Shown one piece after another: positions 27,204 to 36,552 of a DNA stretch of 64,000 nucleotides. Below the pieces are notes generated by a model. The model did no database searches. It saw only the letters and a program-made list of their open reading frames with translations, and was not told the DNA's origin. Origin of the DNA: Advenella mimigardefordensis DPN7 (GTDB lineage Bacteria > Pseudomonadota > Gammaproteobacteria > Burkholderiales > Burkholderiaceae_B). A program made the position numbers and the translations under genes. Each line of letters starts with the position of its first letter. The first letter of the stretch is position 1. The stretch is taken from positions 3,100,001-3,164,000 of the forward strand of contig NZ_CP003915.1 of the NCBI RefSeq assembly GCF_000521505.1. Direction: 5' to 3'.

Positions 27204-28697
27204 ATGAGTGCCATACCTAATGTTCCGCTGTTGATCAACGGAAAAAAAGTCCAGTCTTCTGCCAAAGAGTGGCTGGATGTCCTTAACCCGGCCAATCAGG
27301 AAGTGGTCGCCCGCGTACCGCTGGCGCCCATCTCGGAAGTGGACGAGGCCGTCGCCAGTGCCAAGGCGGCCTTTCAGACCTGGCGCAACACCAGCCAGGG
27401 CAACCGCATGCGTGTCATGCTCAAACTGCAGCAACTGGTGCGCGACAACGCAGGAAAACTGGCCGAGCTGATTACGCTGGAACATGGCAAAACGCTGCCG
27501 GATGCTGAAGGCGAAGTGGGCCGTGGTCTGGAAGTGATTGAACATGCCTGCGCCATCGTCAGCCTGCAACTGGGAGAATATGCCGAAAACGCCGGCACCG
27601 GTATCGACGTCTATACCTTGATTCAGCCACTGGGCGTGTGCGCCGGGATTACGGCGTTCAACTTCCCGGTCATGCTGCCCTGCTTCATGTTCCCGATTGC
27701 CGTGGCTTGCGGCAACACATTCGTGCTTAAACCGTCAGAGCAGGATCCCAGCGCGTCGCTGTATCTGGCCGAACTTGCGCACGAAGCGGGTCTGCCACCC
27801 GGCGTGCTGAATGTCGTGCATGGTGGTCCCGACGTCGCCAACCGCCTGTGCGAACATCCGGATATCAAAGCAGTGTCGTTTATCGGCTCCACACATGTGG
27901 GCACACAGATTTATCAACGCGCATCCAATGCGGGCAAACGCTGTCAGGCCATGATGGGCGCCAAGAACCATTGCGTCATCCTGCCCGATGCCGATAAGGA
28001 CGTTGCCCTTAATCAACTGGTTGGCGCCGCTTTCGGTGCTGCAGGTCAGCGCTGCATGGCTACGTCGGTGGCTGTCATGGTGGGTCAGGCCAAAGACTGG
28101 ATTGACGAATTCGTAGAAAAATCCAAAGGGCTTAAAGTGAATGCCGGCAGTGATCGCCAGGCCGATCTGGGGCCACTGGTCTCCCCCCGCGCCAAGCAGC
28201 GCGTTGCGCAACTGATCCAGAGTGGTGTAGACGAAAAAGCCAGCCTGCTGCTGGATGGCCGGGATGTCGTGGTCGCCGACTACAAGGACGGCAACTTTAT
28301 CGGTCCGACCATTTTTTCCGATGTGAAAGAGGATATGGCGATTTATCGCGAAGAAATTTTCGGCCCGGTGCTGTGCATTGTGTGCGTCGATACACTGGAA
28401 GAAGCGGTGGAGTTTGTCAATCGCAATCCGAATGGCAATGGCGTGGCCGTTTTCACACAAAGCGGTGGCAATGCGCGTTATTTCCAGAACAATATCGATG
28501 TGGGCCAGATCGGCATCAATATCCCGATTCCGGTTCCGGTCGCATGGTTCAGCTTCACCGGCTCGCGCGGCTCCAAACTGGGTGACCTGGGACCTAACGG
28601 TAAACAGGCCGTGATGTTCTGGACCCAGACCAAATCGATTACCGCGCGCTGGGCGTCGCACGATACGGGCGTTAACACCACGATCGCGCAAAAATAA
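27204..28697 (+). CDS. mmsA: CoA-acylating methylmalonate-semialdehyde dehydrogenase
   Basis: This aldehyde dehydrogenase of 497 residues converts methylmalonate or malonate semialdehyde with CoA and NAD to propionyl- or acetyl-CoA. Family marks include GVCAGITAFNFPVMLPCFMF, SFIGSTHVG, the MMGAKNH block and catalytic Cys in AAGQRCMA. I use the ATG at 27204; a GTG three bases earlier is possible. The intrinsic terminator at 28726-28758 closes the operon with the upstream receptor. In this setting it could process a beta-keto or branched side-chain product, but valine or myo-inositol catabolism is equally compatible. Confidence 0.92.
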   Translation: MSAIPNVPLLINGKKVQSSAKEWLDVLNPANQEVVARVPLAPISEVDEAVASAKAAFQTWRNTSQGNRMRVMLKLQQLVRDNAGKLAELITLEHGKTLPDAEGEVGRGLEVIEHACAIVSLQLGEYAENAGTGIDVYTLIQPLGVCAGITAFNFPVMLPCFMFPIAVACGNTFVLKPSEQDPSASLYLAELAHEAGLPPGVLNVVHGGPDVANRLCEHPDIKAVSFIGSTHVGTQIYQRASNAGKRCQAMMGAKNHCVILPDADKDVALNQLVGAAFGAAGQRCMATSVAVMVGQAKDWIDEFVEKSKGLKVNAGSDRQADLGPLVSPRAKQRVAQLIQSGVDEKASLLLDGRDVVVADYKDGNFIGPTIFSDVKEDMAIYREEIFGPVLCIVCVDTLEEAVEFVNRNPNGNGVAVFTQSGGNARYFQNNIDVGQIGINIPIPVPVAWFSFTGSRGSKLGDLGPNGKQAVMFWTQTKSITARWASHDTGVNTTIAQK

Positions 28698-28725
28698 CCC
28701 TTATCCACGCAATTGCACTTGTGTT

Positions 28726-28758
28726 AACCCGGCGGCTCTTTGGCTTGCCGGGTTTTTT
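28726..28758 (+). terminator. Intrinsic terminator after mmsA
   Basis: AACCCGGC (28726-28733) pairs with GCCGGGTT (28747-28754) around a 13-nt loop, followed by a T-run to 28758. Confidence 0.9.
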
Positions 28759-28903
28759 ATTGGGCGGCGCCAGAACATTTGCATTCCCAGGGCATTTTCG
28801 TCATTCGTATCAGTCCGACACATTTTATCATTTGCGGCATTTCATATTCATGCCACAATATGGTCATAAACTGTTCATCTGATCCATTGAGAGAAAGCCA
28901 TTT

Positions 28904-30070
28904 ATGACTAAAAATATTGACTTGATCTATTTCAATGCGGGTGGTGGTCATCGGGCATCCGCCCGCGCCCTTGAGGCCGTGCTTAAAAACACCCATCCTC
29001 ACTGGAACGTCAGGCTCGTTAACCTGTTTGAAGTACTCGACTCGCGGCAGGTGTATAAACGGGTGACCGGCGTTGCTCCCGAAGAGTTTTATAACAAGCA
29101 ACTGGCCAAAGGCTGGACTATGGCCATGACGCCGGAACTGCGCATCCTGCAGGCATTTATCCGGCTAACCCATCAGGTGATGGTAAAACGGCTGCAGGAA
29201 CACTGGATTGAAACCGAGCCCGACATGGTGGTGTCGCTGGTTCCCAATTTCAACCGGGCCATGTACGAAAGCCTGGTTTCATCGCTGCCAGGCGTCCCCT
29301 ATGTCACTATTCTGACCGATCTGGCCGACAATGCACCTCATTTCTGGATCGAGCCAAACCAGCAGCAGCATTTCATTTGTGGTACCGACAAGGCGCAGGA
29401 ACAGGCACGGGCTGCCGGCCATCCCGATTCCCATATTCATACCAGCTCAGGTATGCTGCTGCACCCCGATTTTTACAAAAAGCCCGAGATTGATCGCCGA
29501 GAGCAATTGATCGCTAACGGTTTTGATCCGGACAAACCGGTAGGATTGGTGATGTTCGGCGGCCATGGCTCAAAAACCATGGTCAAGATCGCCAAACAGC
29601 TCTCGGATGTGCAGATGATCTATATTTGTGGTCACAATGCAGCGCTGGCCAAGAAAATCGGCAAGATGCAAACCCGTGCACATAAGCTGGTAGAAGGGTT
29701 TACCACACAAATGCCGGTGTTCATGGAAATGGCCGATTTCTTTATCGGCAAGCCCGGTCCCGGCAGTATCAGTGAGGCCATCCGCAAGGATATGCCGGTC
29801 ATTATCGTCAGCAACAAATGGACCATGATTCAGGAGCGCTATAACGGCGACTGGGTCACCGAGAACGGCCTGGGCATTGTGCTGCCCAGCTTTGCCAAAG
29901 TGAATCAGGCCGTGCACCACTTGCTGGACAATCTTGATAGCTATCGGGAACGGGTCAAAGCGCAGGACAACCAGGCCGTTTTCGAGGTGCCGAACATTCT
30001 TGAGGGTATTCTGACACAAAGCGAGATCACCGAGCAGTCGGCCCTGCCTTCAACCAGCATCGCCAACTGA
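28904..30070 (+). CDS. GT28-family glycosyltransferase (MGDG-synthase/MurG-like)
   Basis: This 388-residue cytoplasmic protein has the N-terminal glycine-rich start IDLIYFNAGGGHRASARALE of the monogalactosyldiacylglycerol synthase group and a C-terminal GT28 domain with GLVMFGGHGSKTM and the nucleotide-sugar site GKPGPGSISEAIRKDMPVII. There is no signal peptide. It is flanked by terminators on both sides, so it is probably monocistronic. Membrane lipid or envelope glycosylation is expected; donor and acceptor are not evident. Confidence 0.82.
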   Translation: MTKNIDLIYFNAGGGHRASARALEAVLKNTHPHWNVRLVNLFEVLDSRQVYKRVTGVAPEEFYNKQLAKGWTMAMTPELRILQAFIRLTHQVMVKRLQEHWIETEPDMVVSLVPNFNRAMYESLVSSLPGVPYVTILTDLADNAPHFWIEPNQQQHFICGTDKAQEQARAAGHPDSHIHTSSGMLLHPDFYKKPEIDRREQLIANGFDPDKPVGLVMFGGHGSKTMVKIAKQLSDVQMIYICGHNAALAKKIGKMQTRAHKLVEGFTTQMPVFMEMADFFIGKPGPGSISEAIRKDMPVIIVSNKWTMIQERYNGDWVTENGLGIVLPSFAKVNQAVHHLLDNLDSYRERVKAQDNQAVFEVPNILEGILTQSEITEQSALPSTSIAN

Positions 30071-30078
30071 ATCTGAAC

Positions 30079-30107
30079 GGGGCCACTTCAAAAGGCCCCT
30101 TTTTTTA
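30079..30107 (+). terminator. Intrinsic terminator after the glycosyltransferase
   Basis: GGGGCC (30079-30084) pairs with GGCCCC (30094-30099) around a 9-nt loop and is followed by eight T (30100-30107). The 147 bp between here and the next gene show nothing further. Confidence 0.92.
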
Positions 30108-30254
30108 CGCTCCCTGCCTGCGTATTGCCGGTCAGTGGCCGCACATGAGCAGTGAGGGTCGCTACTGATCCACGGCCGCTGATTCATGGCTGCCAAAGCT
30201 TGCCGAAGCGTGCCCAACAATGTATGGCCACTCCGTCCGGCACGCGCCTTAGCC

Positions 30255-31442
30255 TTAATGGCCGCTGATCGGGATATCTACATTAAACTGCAATAGGCCG
30301 TTATCGCTGTGCACGGCACGCTGTGCTTTCACCTTGAACAGGAGCGACTCCAGCTTGTAGCTTTGCTCCACGCCAAAGCGCTGTTCGGCAGTCCCGTTAA
30401 ATACCCGGCTGTTTTCAAACGTGCCTGATACCTGCGACTGCGTATCCAGCGGATAGGTCAGTTTCAGCTGATTGCGAATGGCGCGATCCGACAGCGGATC
30501 CTGCGACAGTCTGGACAAATCCATATGATGCGCGCTGGTCAGCTCATTGGAAAACTGCAAGGTCGCCAGGTCAAATACCTTGGCCCGATAGGCAAACATT
30601 GAACGCCAGTTTGAGTTGTCTTCATACTTACCCGCATTCACCGTCAGCCGCAAATCACCTATGTCATCAAGCGCGTAGCTGGCGCCGAGCCCGACGTTCC
30701 TGAGCGAGCGCGCCAATTGCACTTGCGAGTCTATCGAAGTCGAATCACTCAATCCATAACGCACCGCGGTATTGGCGGCCCCACTGCCGAAATGAAAGCT
30801 GGCATTGTCGCTGGAGGCCGCTGAATAATCCATTGCGCCGGCCGCTGTCGAATATGCCAACTGGTGACTATCAATAAACCAGCTATCCTGCGTACCATCC
30901 GGCTGTCGGCTTAACTGCATGCCACCGATCCTAAAGCTACTCTGTCCAATTGGATTCGCTACCTGATTGGATCCCAGGGAAATCTGATTTTTATCCTCGG
31001 TCGTCAGGCTCCAGGTGCGTGCACCGGTAGAAAATTGCTGTACAGGCTTTAATGTGATTCGGGACGAGCGTCTGCGCAGCGCGGCAGCGTTCGGGCCATC
31101 CATGAACGGACCGATCCCGGATTCATACTGATACGCTTCCCAATTGTCCACGCCGCGCAACGCGTCGGCTGTGACCAGTTGCTCAAGCGGCACCGCTTCG
31201 CCCGACGCCGGTACATCAATCGGTTCATCCACCGGAAGCAGAATAATTTTGGTTTTTTCCGGGTCGAACGACCAGGCAGGCGGTGCCGTAGCGGGTACCT
31301 CAGGCACATTGTTTGAGCCAACAGCCTGCACGCTGCGCGGCGCATCGTCGCCCATTGCATACGTAATGGTTTGGGCAGACGCCGAGCCGGCAGGAAAAAT
31401 CAGAAACGAAATAAAACTGGCAAAAAAAATCTGAAATTTCAA
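30255..31442 (-). CDS. Uncharacterised exported, probably outer-membrane beta-barrel protein
   Basis: I do not recognise the family of this 395-residue protein. A signal peptide is clear (MKFQIFFASFISFLIFPAGS, cleavage at ASAQT). A proline/alanine-rich stretch follows to about residue 60. From about residue 135 the chain alternates polar and hydrophobic residues with Ser/Thr/Asn turns (for example LGASYALDDIGDLRLTVNAG), as expected for 10-12 amphipathic strands. The last residues are not the classical terminal Phe. It stands alone on the minus strand between a terminator and the aldolase gene. An adhesin-like or biofilm-related barrel is possible; no function is claimed. Confidence 0.75.
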   Translation of the reverse strand: MKFQIFFASFISFLIFPAGSASAQTITYAMGDDAPRSVQAVGSNNVPEVPATAPPAWSFDPEKTKIILLPVDEPIDVPASGEAVPLEQLVTADALRGVDNWEAYQYESGIGPFMDGPNAAALRRRSSRITLKPVQQFSTGARTWSLTTEDKNQISLGSNQVANPIGQSSFRIGGMQLSRQPDGTQDSWFIDSHQLAYSTAAGAMDYSAASSDNASFHFGSGAANTAVRYGLSDSTSIDSQVQLARSLRNVGLGASYALDDIGDLRLTVNAGKYEDNSNWRSMFAYRAKVFDLATLQFSNELTSAHHMDLSRLSQDPLSDRAIRNQLKLTYPLDTQSQVSGTFENSRVFNGTAEQRFGVEQSYKLESLLFKVKAQRAVHSDNGLLQFNVDIPISGH

Positions 31443-31512
31443 ACTTGTCTGAATCCTCGTTGTTTATACATACACCATGAAGTGCAGTAATGACACTGGG
31501 ACAGCACTCATT

Positions 31513-32274
31513 TTAAAACCGGCCGCGCAAGCTGATCAAGGCATTTTTGTATACAGAAAGATCCACGCCAACACCGACGAAACTGAATCCCTGCCTGATA
31601 TAAACGGCTGCCTCGTCGGGTACCACGGCAAGAATACCGGTCGCTTTGCCGGCTGCCGCAACCACTTTATGAACATGGGCAATGGCCTCTTGTACTTCGG
31701 GATGCTGCGGTTGTCCGAGATAGCCATAGGCAGCAGACAAATCGGACGGGCCGATGAAAATGGCGTCCACCCCATCCACGGCAACAATGTCTTCAACTGC
31801 CTCTACGCCCGCACGGCTTTCAATTTGCAGAATCACGCCGATATGGTCATTAACCTGTTTGAAGTAATCGGCTTCGGTCCCGTAGCTGCTGGCCCGGGTC
31901 ATACCGGCAACGCCACGTACCCCTGCCGGCGGATAACGTGTCGCCGCCACCGCATACTCAGCCTCTTCACCAGACTCAATGAACGGAATCAGCAAATTGT
32001 AAAAGCCAATATCCAGATACTGTTTGATCAGGGTCTGATCATTGACCGGCGGCCGGCCGATAGCCGCGCTGCTGCTGGAGTTGATGGCCTGCAACTGAGC
32101 CGTGAGCGTAGGAATGTCGTTAGGCGCGTGCTCGCCATCGAGCAATAACCAGTCGTAGCCACACACGCCTGCCACTTCGGCAAGCATGGGACTCGCGGTG
32201 CTTAGCCACGTACCAATGACGGTTTCACGCGCCAGCAATTTCTGGCGAAAGGTATTGGGTATCTGTTGTTTCAT
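31513..32274 (-). CDS. HpcH/HpaI-family class II aldolase
   Basis: This 253-residue metal-dependent aldolase resembles HpaI and GarL, which cleave 2-keto-4-hydroxy acids to pyruvate and an aldehyde. It has the catalytic LLLDGEHAPND motif, the metal-site ILQIESRAGVEAVEDI and VDAIFIGPSDLSAAYG. It lies 99 bp downstream of a succinate-semialdehyde dehydrogenase on the same strand. HpaI releases succinate semialdehyde, so the pairing suggests a meta-cleavage-type lower pathway, although the rest of an hpa cluster is absent. Confidence 0.88.
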   Translation of the reverse strand: MKQQIPNTFRQKLLARETVIGTWLSTASPMLAEVAGVCGYDWLLLDGEHAPNDIPTLTAQLQAINSSSSAAIGRPPVNDQTLIKQYLDIGFYNLLIPFIESGEEAEYAVAATRYPPAGVRGVAGMTRASSYGTEADYFKQVNDHIGVILQIESRAGVEAVEDIVAVDGVDAIFIGPSDLSAAYGYLGQPQHPEVQEAIAHVHKVVAAAGKATGILAVVPDEAAVYIRQGFSFVGVGVDLSVYKNALISLRGRF

Positions 32275-32373
32275 ATTAAAACGTATCGACTCGGTTGACT
32301 GAATGATGATATTTGGATTTAACCTTGAATGTTTACTGCCCGGCTGCCGCCGGCGACCGGGCCTGCACCGGGA

Positions 32374-33819
32374 TCAGATACCGCCCATCAGCATATACTT
32401 GATGACCAGATAATCGTCGATGCCATAATGCGAACCTTCGCGACCCAGGCCGGATTGTTTCACACCGCCAAATGGCGCTACTTCAGTCGAAATCAGACCG
32501 GTATTGATGCCGACAATGCCGTATTCCAGTTGCTCGGCAACCCGCCAGACCCGTCCCAGGTCGCGCGCGTAAAAATAGGCAGCCAGACCGAACTCGGTGT
32601 CATTTGCCATCCGGACAACTTCTTCATCTGTATCGAATTTGAAGACCGGCGCCAGCGGACCGAAGGTTTCTTCACGGGCGAACGCCATCTCCTGAGTTGC
32701 ATCAGCAATAACTGTCGGCTCAAAAAACAGCCCGCCCAGCTTACTGCGTTTGCCGCCCGTCAATACCTTTGCCTTGTGATCCAGGGCGTCGCTGATGTGA
32801 CTTTCCACTTTTTCCACCGCTTTCTCATCGATCAGCGGACCCACCTGTACCTTTTTATCGGTGCCATCGCCTACCACGAGCGCTTCAACGGCAGCGACCA
32901 GTTTCTTCACAAATTCCTTATACACGCCTTTCTGTACATAAATACGGTTGGCGCATACGCAGGTCTGACCTGCATTCCGGTATTTGGAAATAATGGCGCC
33001 CTGCACTGCCGCATCGATATCGGCATCGTCAAAAACGATGAATGGCGCATTGCCGCCCAACTCCATGGACACCTTTTTGATGGTGCTGGCCGACTGCTCC
33101 ATCAGGATACGCCCCACTTCGGTAGAACCGGTGAAACTGACCTTGCGCACCAGCGGATTGCTGCACAGTTCCTTGCCGATTTCAGATGAATTACCCGTAA
33201 CCAGTGACATAACCCCTGGCGGGAATCCTGCCTGTTCGGCCAGTTCAATCAGCGCGAGCGCGGTTAGCGGAGTTTGCGATGCCGGCTTGATCACAACGGT
33301 GCAACCCGCAGCCAGTGCAGGTGCTACCTTACGGGTAATCATCGCAGCCGGGAAATTCCACGGAGTAATGGCGGCGCATACCCCTATCGGTTCCTTGGTC
33401 ACCACAATACGCTGAGAGGTCTGTGGCGCAGGAATCGTATCGCCATAGACGCGCTTGGCTTCTTCGGCAAACCATTCAACAAATGAGGCGGCGTAAGCAA
33501 CTTCACCTTTGGCTTCGGCCAGCGGTTTGCCCTGCTCGGAAGTCATAATGAGAGCCAGGTCATCTGCATTGTCATTGATCAGCGTAAACCATTTGCGCAG
33601 GATGGCCGCGCGTTCTTTGGCAGTCAGCCCTTTCCATGCCGGCCAGGCCTTATTGGCTCCCTTAATGGCATCGGCGGTTTCCTTTTTACCCAGCCTGGGC
33701 ACAGTGCCGACGCGCTTGCCGGTTGCCGGATTGGTCACCTCGATGACCTCCTTGCTACCGATCCATTTACCATTGATATAACATTTGTCTTTAAGCAGAC
33801 TGGTATTTTTAAGCTTCAT
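32374..33819 (-). CDS. gabD: NAD(P)-dependent succinate-semialdehyde dehydrogenase
   Basis: This 481-residue aldehyde dehydrogenase shows ITPWNFPAAMITRKVAPALA, the catalytic Glu in MELGGNAPFIVFDDAD, catalytic Cys in NAGQTCVCANR and the GabD-type C-terminus EVAPFGGVKQSGLGREGSHY. The ATG at 33819 follows CAGGAGTCCATCC; upstream in-frame codons would add 31 unlikely residues. It is upstream of the HpaI-type aldolase on the same strand and divergent from the LrgA-like gene. GABA or aldolase-derived succinate semialdehyde are both possible substrates. Confidence 0.92.
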   Translation of the reverse strand: MKLKNTSLLKDKCYINGKWIGSKEVIEVTNPATGKRVGTVPRLGKKETADAIKGANKAWPAWKGLTAKERAAILRKWFTLINDNADDLALIMTSEQGKPLAEAKGEVAYAASFVEWFAEEAKRVYGDTIPAPQTSQRIVVTKEPIGVCAAITPWNFPAAMITRKVAPALAAGCTVVIKPASQTPLTALALIELAEQAGFPPGVMSLVTGNSSEIGKELCSNPLVRKVSFTGSTEVGRILMEQSASTIKKVSMELGGNAPFIVFDDADIDAAVQGAIISKYRNAGQTCVCANRIYVQKGVYKEFVKKLVAAVEALVVGDGTDKKVQVGPLIDEKAVEKVESHISDALDHKAKVLTGGKRSKLGGLFFEPTVIADATQEMAFAREETFGPLAPVFKFDTDEEVVRMANDTEFGLAAYFYARDLGRVWRVAEQLEYGIVGINTGLISTEVAPFGGVKQSGLGREGSHYGIDDYLVIKYMLMGGI

Positions 33820-33980
33820 GGATGGACTCCTGATCCTGTAATTGAACGACGCTGGTTTGGAATATTCAAAGAGTACCATATCCCCCGGGCCGATCTCACA
33901 CCGATGCATCATCCTGCTATGGGAACCACAGCGACGGTCTGGAATAAGGCTTTTACCGACCAGGATGGGCCACTTGATAA

Positions 33981-33995
33981 TTTACCTCAGGTAAA
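33981..33995. promoter_or_regulatory. 15-bp palindrome TTTACCT-C-AGGTAAA
   Basis: A perfect seven-base inverted repeat around one central base lies in the 268-bp region between gabD (minus) and the LrgA-like gene (plus). It is a plausible operator for an unidentified regulator of one or both directions. A TATAAT hexamer at 34041-34046 may be the -10 of the plus-strand gene, but no good -35 is seen. Confidence 0.5.
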
Positions 33996-34087
33996 AAATA
34001 TACTGATTGAATACGGAATATTACCTCCATAATAAGAAAGTATAATAAGTCCACTATTCTTACCTCTGTCTTAAATGATTGACACTC

Positions 34088-34426
34088 ATGCTTATCTCCC
34101 TGCTTGTGATTGCAGCCTGCTATTTTGTCGGTGAAGCCGTCAGCCATGTGTTGCCCCTGCCACTGCCCGGCCCTATCGTTGGATTGTTCCTGCTGTTGCT
34201 GGTATTCAAGTTGCGGCCTGCGCTGCTTTCGCTGATGGCCCGTCATATACCTACGCTGCTGTCGCATCTGGCGCTGCTGTTTTTACCCGCTACCGTGGGC
34301 AGCATGGTGAGCTACAAACTGCTGGATGGTTACTGGCCTGCCGTTATCACAGCTGTGATTGTGAGTACGGCTCTTTCGCTGCTGGCAGGTGTGCTTGTCT
34401 TCCGCTATGCAGACAAACAGCATTGA
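34088..34426 (+). CDS. CidA/LrgA-family holin-like membrane protein
   Basis: This 112-residue protein has four hydrophobic segments and the LrgA/CidA core (LPLPLPGPIVGLFLLLLVFK and LALLFLPATVGSM). I prefer the ATG at 34088 over a TTG nine bases upstream. The family acts in the inner membrane in export of small metabolites such as pyruvate or in controlled lysis. It is followed by its usual LrgB/CidB partner. Confidence 0.88.
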   Translation: MLISLLVIAACYFVGEAVSHVLPLPLPGPIVGLFLLLLVFKLRPALLSLMARHIPTLLSHLALLFLPATVGSMVSYKLLDGYWPAVITAVIVSTALSLLAGVLVFRYADKQH

Positions 34427-34469
34427 GGCCTGGCTGCAAACCGATACCCTTCTTCATACCGGAGTTCCC

Positions 34470-35153
34470 ATGTTTGCCATTTTGACGGGTTTGCTGCTGA
34501 CCATCCTGGCTTATTGCCTGGCTTCCTGGCTGTTTGCTCGCAGCGGTTACTTCCCCTTGCTCAATCCCGTGCTGGTTGCCACCACACTGATCATTGTGAT
34601 TCTGCAGCTTCTGCATATCGATTACAGCCGCTATCTGCAAGGCGCTCATTATCTTTCACTGTTGCTGGGGCCGGCCACGGTTGCGCTGGCCGTACCGATC
34701 ACCATGCACAGCAGGACCATCAGGAAAAAACTGCGTCCCATTCTGCTGGCGCTGGTCGTCTCCTCGCTGGTCGCCGTCGTTTCATCCGTCGGGGTCGCCT
34801 GGCTGATGGGGGCCGATCGTAATATTCTGATCGGCCTGTCAGTCAAAGCCGCCACCATGCCTATTGCACTGGAACTGGCGCGTTCGCTTGACGGGGTCAT
34901 CCCGCTCACGGCCGCGTTCGTCTTTTTTACCGGCATTCTGGGGGCCACCATCGGCCCGTTCATTTTCAAGTGGATGAACATACAGCGTGACGACGTGCGT
35001 GGTCTCGCTATGGGTGTGACCTCTCACGTGATCGGCACGGCTGCCGAATTCAAGCACAGCCAGGAAGCCGGTTCATACGCCAGCCTGGGCATGAGCCTGA
35101 ACGGTATTTTTACCGCCATCGTGATACCGGTACTGTATTTTCTGTTCTTTTGA
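34470..35153 (+). CDS. CidB/LrgB-family membrane protein
   Basis: This 227-residue inner-membrane protein carries the LrgB core (LGPATVALAVPITMHSRTIR, LSVKAATMPIALELAR, GVTSHVIGTAAEF). I choose the ATG at 34470 because GGAG precedes it at good spacing and the length fits the family. An in-frame ATG at 34407 would overlap the LrgA-like gene by 20 bases and cannot be excluded. It acts with the preceding gene. Confidence 0.88.
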   Translation: MFAILTGLLLTILAYCLASWLFARSGYFPLLNPVLVATTLIIVILQLLHIDYSRYLQGAHYLSLLLGPATVALAVPITMHSRTIRKKLRPILLALVVSSLVAVVSSVGVAWLMGADRNILIGLSVKAATMPIALELARSLDGVIPLTAAFVFFTGILGATIGPFIFKWMNIQRDDVRGLAMGVTSHVIGTAAEFKHSQEAGSYASLGMSLNGIFTAIVIPVLYFLFF

Positions 35154-35286
35154 ATCGAAGGCATGCGACCGGAATCCAGCCGGTGATCGCGCGATGCGGT
35201 GTCGGGCAGCACCGATGCAGGAAAGCCAGATGGTCGCCGCCCTTTCCGCGCGTACCCGCTCTCTGGACTCCACGCAGTTCAGCGAA

Positions 35287-36036
35287 TCAAAGCGCAATCA
35301 AATGGGGCACGGACGCGCCCAGCAAGGCCAGTCCCGCCATGGTCAGCAGCACGAGCACCACCAGACGGAACCGCTGGGGGCTGAATCCGGCGTATACCCG
35401 GGTACCAATAAAGGATGGAATCAGAATCGCCGGCAACACCAACAGAAACATGGGCAGCATCGGCCGCGTTACCATCCCCGAGAGAAGATAAGACACCATT
35501 GTGAGGGACAGCATGGAGAGATTGAAGTTCTGGATAATCGTTCGCTGCGTATCACGACTGGAATAGCGCAAGGTACACCACAGCGTCGGCAATACTCCGG
35601 AAAAACCGCCCAACCCACCCATCACACCACCAGCCAAACCCACAACGGTATTGGCCATACTACCGCCACAGGTGACTTTCGGCAGGCGTTTGGCAAAAAT
35701 CATTATCGGGCACCAGACAATCAACAGGCATCCCAACGCCGCCTTGAACAGGTTCACATCCAGCATGGGCAGCAACATCACGCCCAGTGGAATCCCGACC
35801 ACGCCACCCAGCACATACGGCAACAGCAGGCGCCAGTCGAATCCACGTCGCAGGGAAATAGCAGCCACAACCTGTCCCGTTAAACCGCCAAACACCGCCA
35901 GCACGACAGCCAGACGAGGATCCAATACCCAGGCCCACAAGGCCATGGAAACCAGACTGAACCCAAACCCCGACAGGCCCTGCACAAACCCGGCTACCAT
36001 CGCACCCAGCAGCACGTAAAGATAAATCGAGTCCAT
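35287..36036 (-). CDS. TauE/SafE-family anion exporter
   Basis: This 249-residue inner-membrane protein has eight or so hydrophobic segments and the TauE/SafE pattern in two halves (GAMVAGFVQGLSGFGFSLV near the N-terminus; GLAGGVMGGLGGFSGVLPTL in the middle). The family moves sulfite, sulfoacetate or other organic anions. The ATG at 36036 gives a start at the first membrane segment. It follows dtd by 63 bp on the same strand; the substrate cannot be inferred. Confidence 0.85.
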   Translation of the reverse strand: MDSIYLYVLLGAMVAGFVQGLSGFGFSLVSMALWAWVLDPRLAVVLAVFGGLTGQVVAAISLRRGFDWRLLLPYVLGGVVGIPLGVMLLPMLDVNLFKAALGCLLIVWCPIMIFAKRLPKVTCGGSMANTVVGLAGGVMGGLGGFSGVLPTLWCTLRYSSRDTQRTIIQNFNLSMLSLTMVSYLLSGMVTRPMLPMFLLVLPAILIPSFIGTRVYAGFSPQRFRLVVLVLLTMAGLALLGASVPHLIAL

Positions 36037-36099
36037 CAGTACGCCCTGCGCAAGATCGGAGTACTCGCGAAACGCAGGCAACTCACACGGTATTCATGG

Positions 36100-36549
36100 T
36101 TAGCGATCACGACTATCCAGTGAAATCGTGACCGGTCCGTCATTGATCAGTGACACCTGCATATCAGCACCAAATACACCCGTGGGCACAGGCTGGCCAA
36201 GACCCGCTGACAACGCCTGCACGAAACGGTCAAAATACGGTTTTGCCAGCTCGGGACGGGCCGCCGCAATATAGGACGGTCGATTGCCCTTGCGCGTATC
36301 GGCCATCAAAGTAAACTGACTGACAGCCAGAATCTGCGCGCCCACATCCTGCACCGAGCGGTTCATCACGCCATTCTCATCATTGAAAATACGTAAGGCC
36401 AGTGTTTTACGCAGCAGATACTGCATATCCTGTTCCGTATCATCCTGGGCAATGCCAACCAGCAGCAACAGCCCGGCGCCGATCGCGGAAACCTCCCTGC
36501 CTTCCACACTTACGCTTGCCTGACGCACGCGCTGAACCAGTACCTTCAT
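36100..36549 (-). CDS. dtd: D-aminoacyl-tRNA deacylase
   Basis: Dtd hydrolyses D-amino acids (and glycine mischarged on tRNA-Ala) from tRNAs. The 149-residue protein has the two active-site motifs of the family: SQFTLMAD (about residues 77-84) and the C-terminal [11 protein letters not shown] (about residues 136-146, matching the cross-subunit Gly-cisPro motif). It starts three bases after the cupin gene, so the two are co-transcribed. Confidence 0.95.
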   Translation of the reverse strand: MKVLVQRVRQASVSVEGREVSAIGAGLLLLVGIAQDDTEQDMQYLLRKTLALRIFNDENGVMNRSVQDVGAQILAVSQFTLMADTRKGNRPSYIAAARPELAKPYFDRFVQALSAGLGQPVPTGVFGADMQVSLINDGPVTISLDSRDR

Positions 36550-36552
36550 AAT

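Noticed and set aside
27735..28691. A 318-codon minus-strand frame.
   Set aside because: It is antisense to mmsA, whose catalytic motifs and length are complete.
32329..33189. A 286-codon plus-strand frame.
   Set aside because: It is antisense to gabD and shows no domain pattern.
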